DNA of 64,000 nt from Comamonas testosteroni ATCC 11996. GTDB lineage: Bacteria > Pseudomonadota > Gammaproteobacteria > Burkholderiales > Burkholderiaceae_C. The notes under the pieces were generated by a model. The model searched no databases, was not told the origin of the DNA, and saw nothing but the letters and a program-made list of their open reading frames with translations. The DNA lies in assembly GCF_000241525.1 (NCBI RefSeq), contig NZ_AHIL01000043.1, forward strand, positions 310,001 through 374,000, in the 5' to 3' direction. Below are positions 63,238-64,000 of the stretch, one piece after another. The translations under genes were made by a program, and so were the position numbers. Numbering within the stretch: the stretch's first letter is position 1; each line of letters opens with the position of its first letter.

Positions 63238-63340
63238 ACCCCAGCAAAGAGACAGCAAGCAAGAGCCGCCTCGCAGCGAGGCTGTCGTTCCCCTTGGGGG
63301 CGCCCGGCCAGGGGAAGGCACGAAGCGCCTCAGGGGGGAG
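63238..63340 (-). repeat. Dispersed intergenic repeat, copy D (after metQ)
   Basis: Directly after the metQ stop. On the minus strand it runs CTCCCCCCTGAGGCGCTTCG ... GCCTTCCCCTGG ... CCCCAAGGGGAACGACAGCCTCGCTGCGAGGCGGC and ends CTTGCTTGCTGTCTCTTTGCTGGGG. It shares the start with copy A and the end with copy C. Confidence 0.75.
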
Positions 63341-63343
63341 TCA

Positions 63344-64000
63344 TCAGAACGCCGGGAAGACCGAGCCCTTGAACTCCTTGTCGATGAACTGGCGCACCTC
63401 ATCGGAGTGATAGGACTTGATCAGCTGGGCGACCCAGGGCTGATTCTTGTCGGCATCGCGCACCACCATGATGTTCACATAGGGGTTCTTGGCCGACTCC
63501 AGCGCAATCGCATCCTTCTTGGGGTTCAGACCAGCCGAGATCGCGAAATTGGTGTTGACGGTGGAGGCATCCAGATCGTCCAGCGAACGTGGCAACTGGG
63601 CCGCATCCAGCTCGACGAACTTGAGCTTCTTGGGGTTGGAGACCACATCCAGGGGCGTCGCCTTCAGGCCCGCGCCCTCCTTGAGCTTGATCAGACCCTG
63701 GGTCTGCAGCAGCAGCAGCGCGCGGCCACCATTGGTGGGGTCGTTGGGGAGGCCGAACTTGGCGCCGGTGGGGAGCTCGGACAAGGCCTTGATCTTCTTG
63801 GAGTAGATGCCGATGGGGAAATTCACCGTGTCGGCCACCCAGCTGATCTTGTAGCCGCGATCCTTGATCTGAGCATCCAGATAGGGGCGGTGCTGGTAGC
63901 TGTTGGCATCCAGATCGCCGGCGGCCAGTGCCGCATTGGGCTGGACATAGTCGCCGAACTCGATGACCTTGAGGTTCAGGCCGTTCTTGGCAGCAACCTT
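63344..64000 (-). CDS. metQ: MetQ/NlpA methionine-binding lipoprotein, partial (C-terminal part)
   Basis: The last 218 codons of a D/L-methionine ABC transporter binding protein; the gene runs off the end of the window, so the lipoprotein signal is not seen. Typical features are EFGDYVQPNAALAAGDLDANSYQHRPYLD, PIGIYSKKIKALSELPTGAKFGLPNDPTNGGRALLLLQ and the C-terminal IMVVRDADKNQPWVAQLIKSYHSDEVRQFIDKEFKG. MetN and MetI are expected upstream, beyond the window. Repeat copy D and a terminator follow its stop. Confidence 0.93.
   Translation of the reverse strand, partial: KVAAKNGLNLKVIEFGDYVQPNAALAAGDLDANSYQHRPYLDAQIKDRGYKISWVADTVNFPIGIYSKKIKALSELPTGAKFGLPNDPTNGGRALLLLQTQGLIKLKEGAGLKATPLDVVSNPKKLKFVELDAAQLPRSLDDLDASTVNTNFAISAGLNPKKDAIALESAKNPYVNIMVVRDADKNQPWVAQLIKSYHSDEVRQFIDKEFKGSVFPAF

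Overview
The window looks like a chromosomal segment of a high-GC betaproteobacterium of the family Comamonadaceae, most likely Comamonas or a close relative. I infer this from the protein sequences, the family-typical gene neighbourhoods and recurrent intergenic repeats of the kind common in these genomes; I ran no database search. Coding density is high. I see no rRNA, tRNA, intact insertion sequence, prophage or CRISPR array.

Layout. (1) 1-9.5 kb, plus strand: most of a Tad/Flp pilus locus (secretin, lipoprotein, two near-identical Flp pilins, TadG/TadE-like pseudopilins, TadZ, TadA, TadB, TadC). Prepilin peptidase and CpaB/RcpC are not in the window and may lie upstream. (2) 10-19.6 kb: argA, an AraC-family regulator, leuA behind a leucine-rich leader peptide and competing hairpins, B12-dependent ribonucleotide reductase nrdJ, a dihydrofolate-reductase-like protein and a ClC chloride channel. 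(3) 19.9-26.5 kb, minus strand: an iron-uptake operon (ECF sigma factor, FecR-type anti-sigma factor, STN-domain TonB receptor, PepSY protein, DUF3649, DUF3325) behind a clear Fur box. (4) 26.8-29.6 kb: class A beta-lactamase divergent from an AmpR-like LysR regulator, then a glutathione transferase. (5) 29.7-39.7 kb: two very large surface genes, a roughly 2068-residue GEVED/DUF11/OmpA protein and a 1256-residue outer-membrane beta-barrel protein, preceded by a very AT-rich gap and dsbB. (6) 40.7-45 kb: sulfate ABC transporter (sbp-cysT-cysW-cysA). (7) 45-48.3 kb: an alpha/beta hydrolase, a LysR regulator divergent from azoreductase azoR, and a small membrane protein. (8) 48.3-54.6 kb, minus strand: a TPP-riboswitch-led operon encoding LuxE-like and LuxC-like enzymes, an NMT1/SsuA-type ABC importer and an SDR reductase. 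(9) 54.9-57.1 kb: a TonB receptor divergent from that operon. (10) 57.7-63.1 kb: biotin ECF transporter bioMNY with an acyl-CoA ligase, an unusual thiolase and a nitroreductase. (11) 63.3 kb to the end: 3' part of metQ.

The most interesting part is 48.3-54.6 kb. A canonical thiamine-pyrophosphate riboswitch sits upstream of a carboxylic-acid-reductase pair (LuxE activates and LuxC reduces), with no luciferase genes, an importer of the thiamine-precursor type and an alcohol-forming-type SDR. The simplest reading is import and reductive salvage of an oxidised (carboxylate) thiamine moiety. The neighbouring bioMNY operon also couples vitamin uptake to acyl-activation chemistry. Other points of note are a tandem duplication that left a stub of tadG between the two flp genes, the leuA leader, the giant surface-protein pair, and a repeat family found just after the stop codons of four minus-strand transporter genes.
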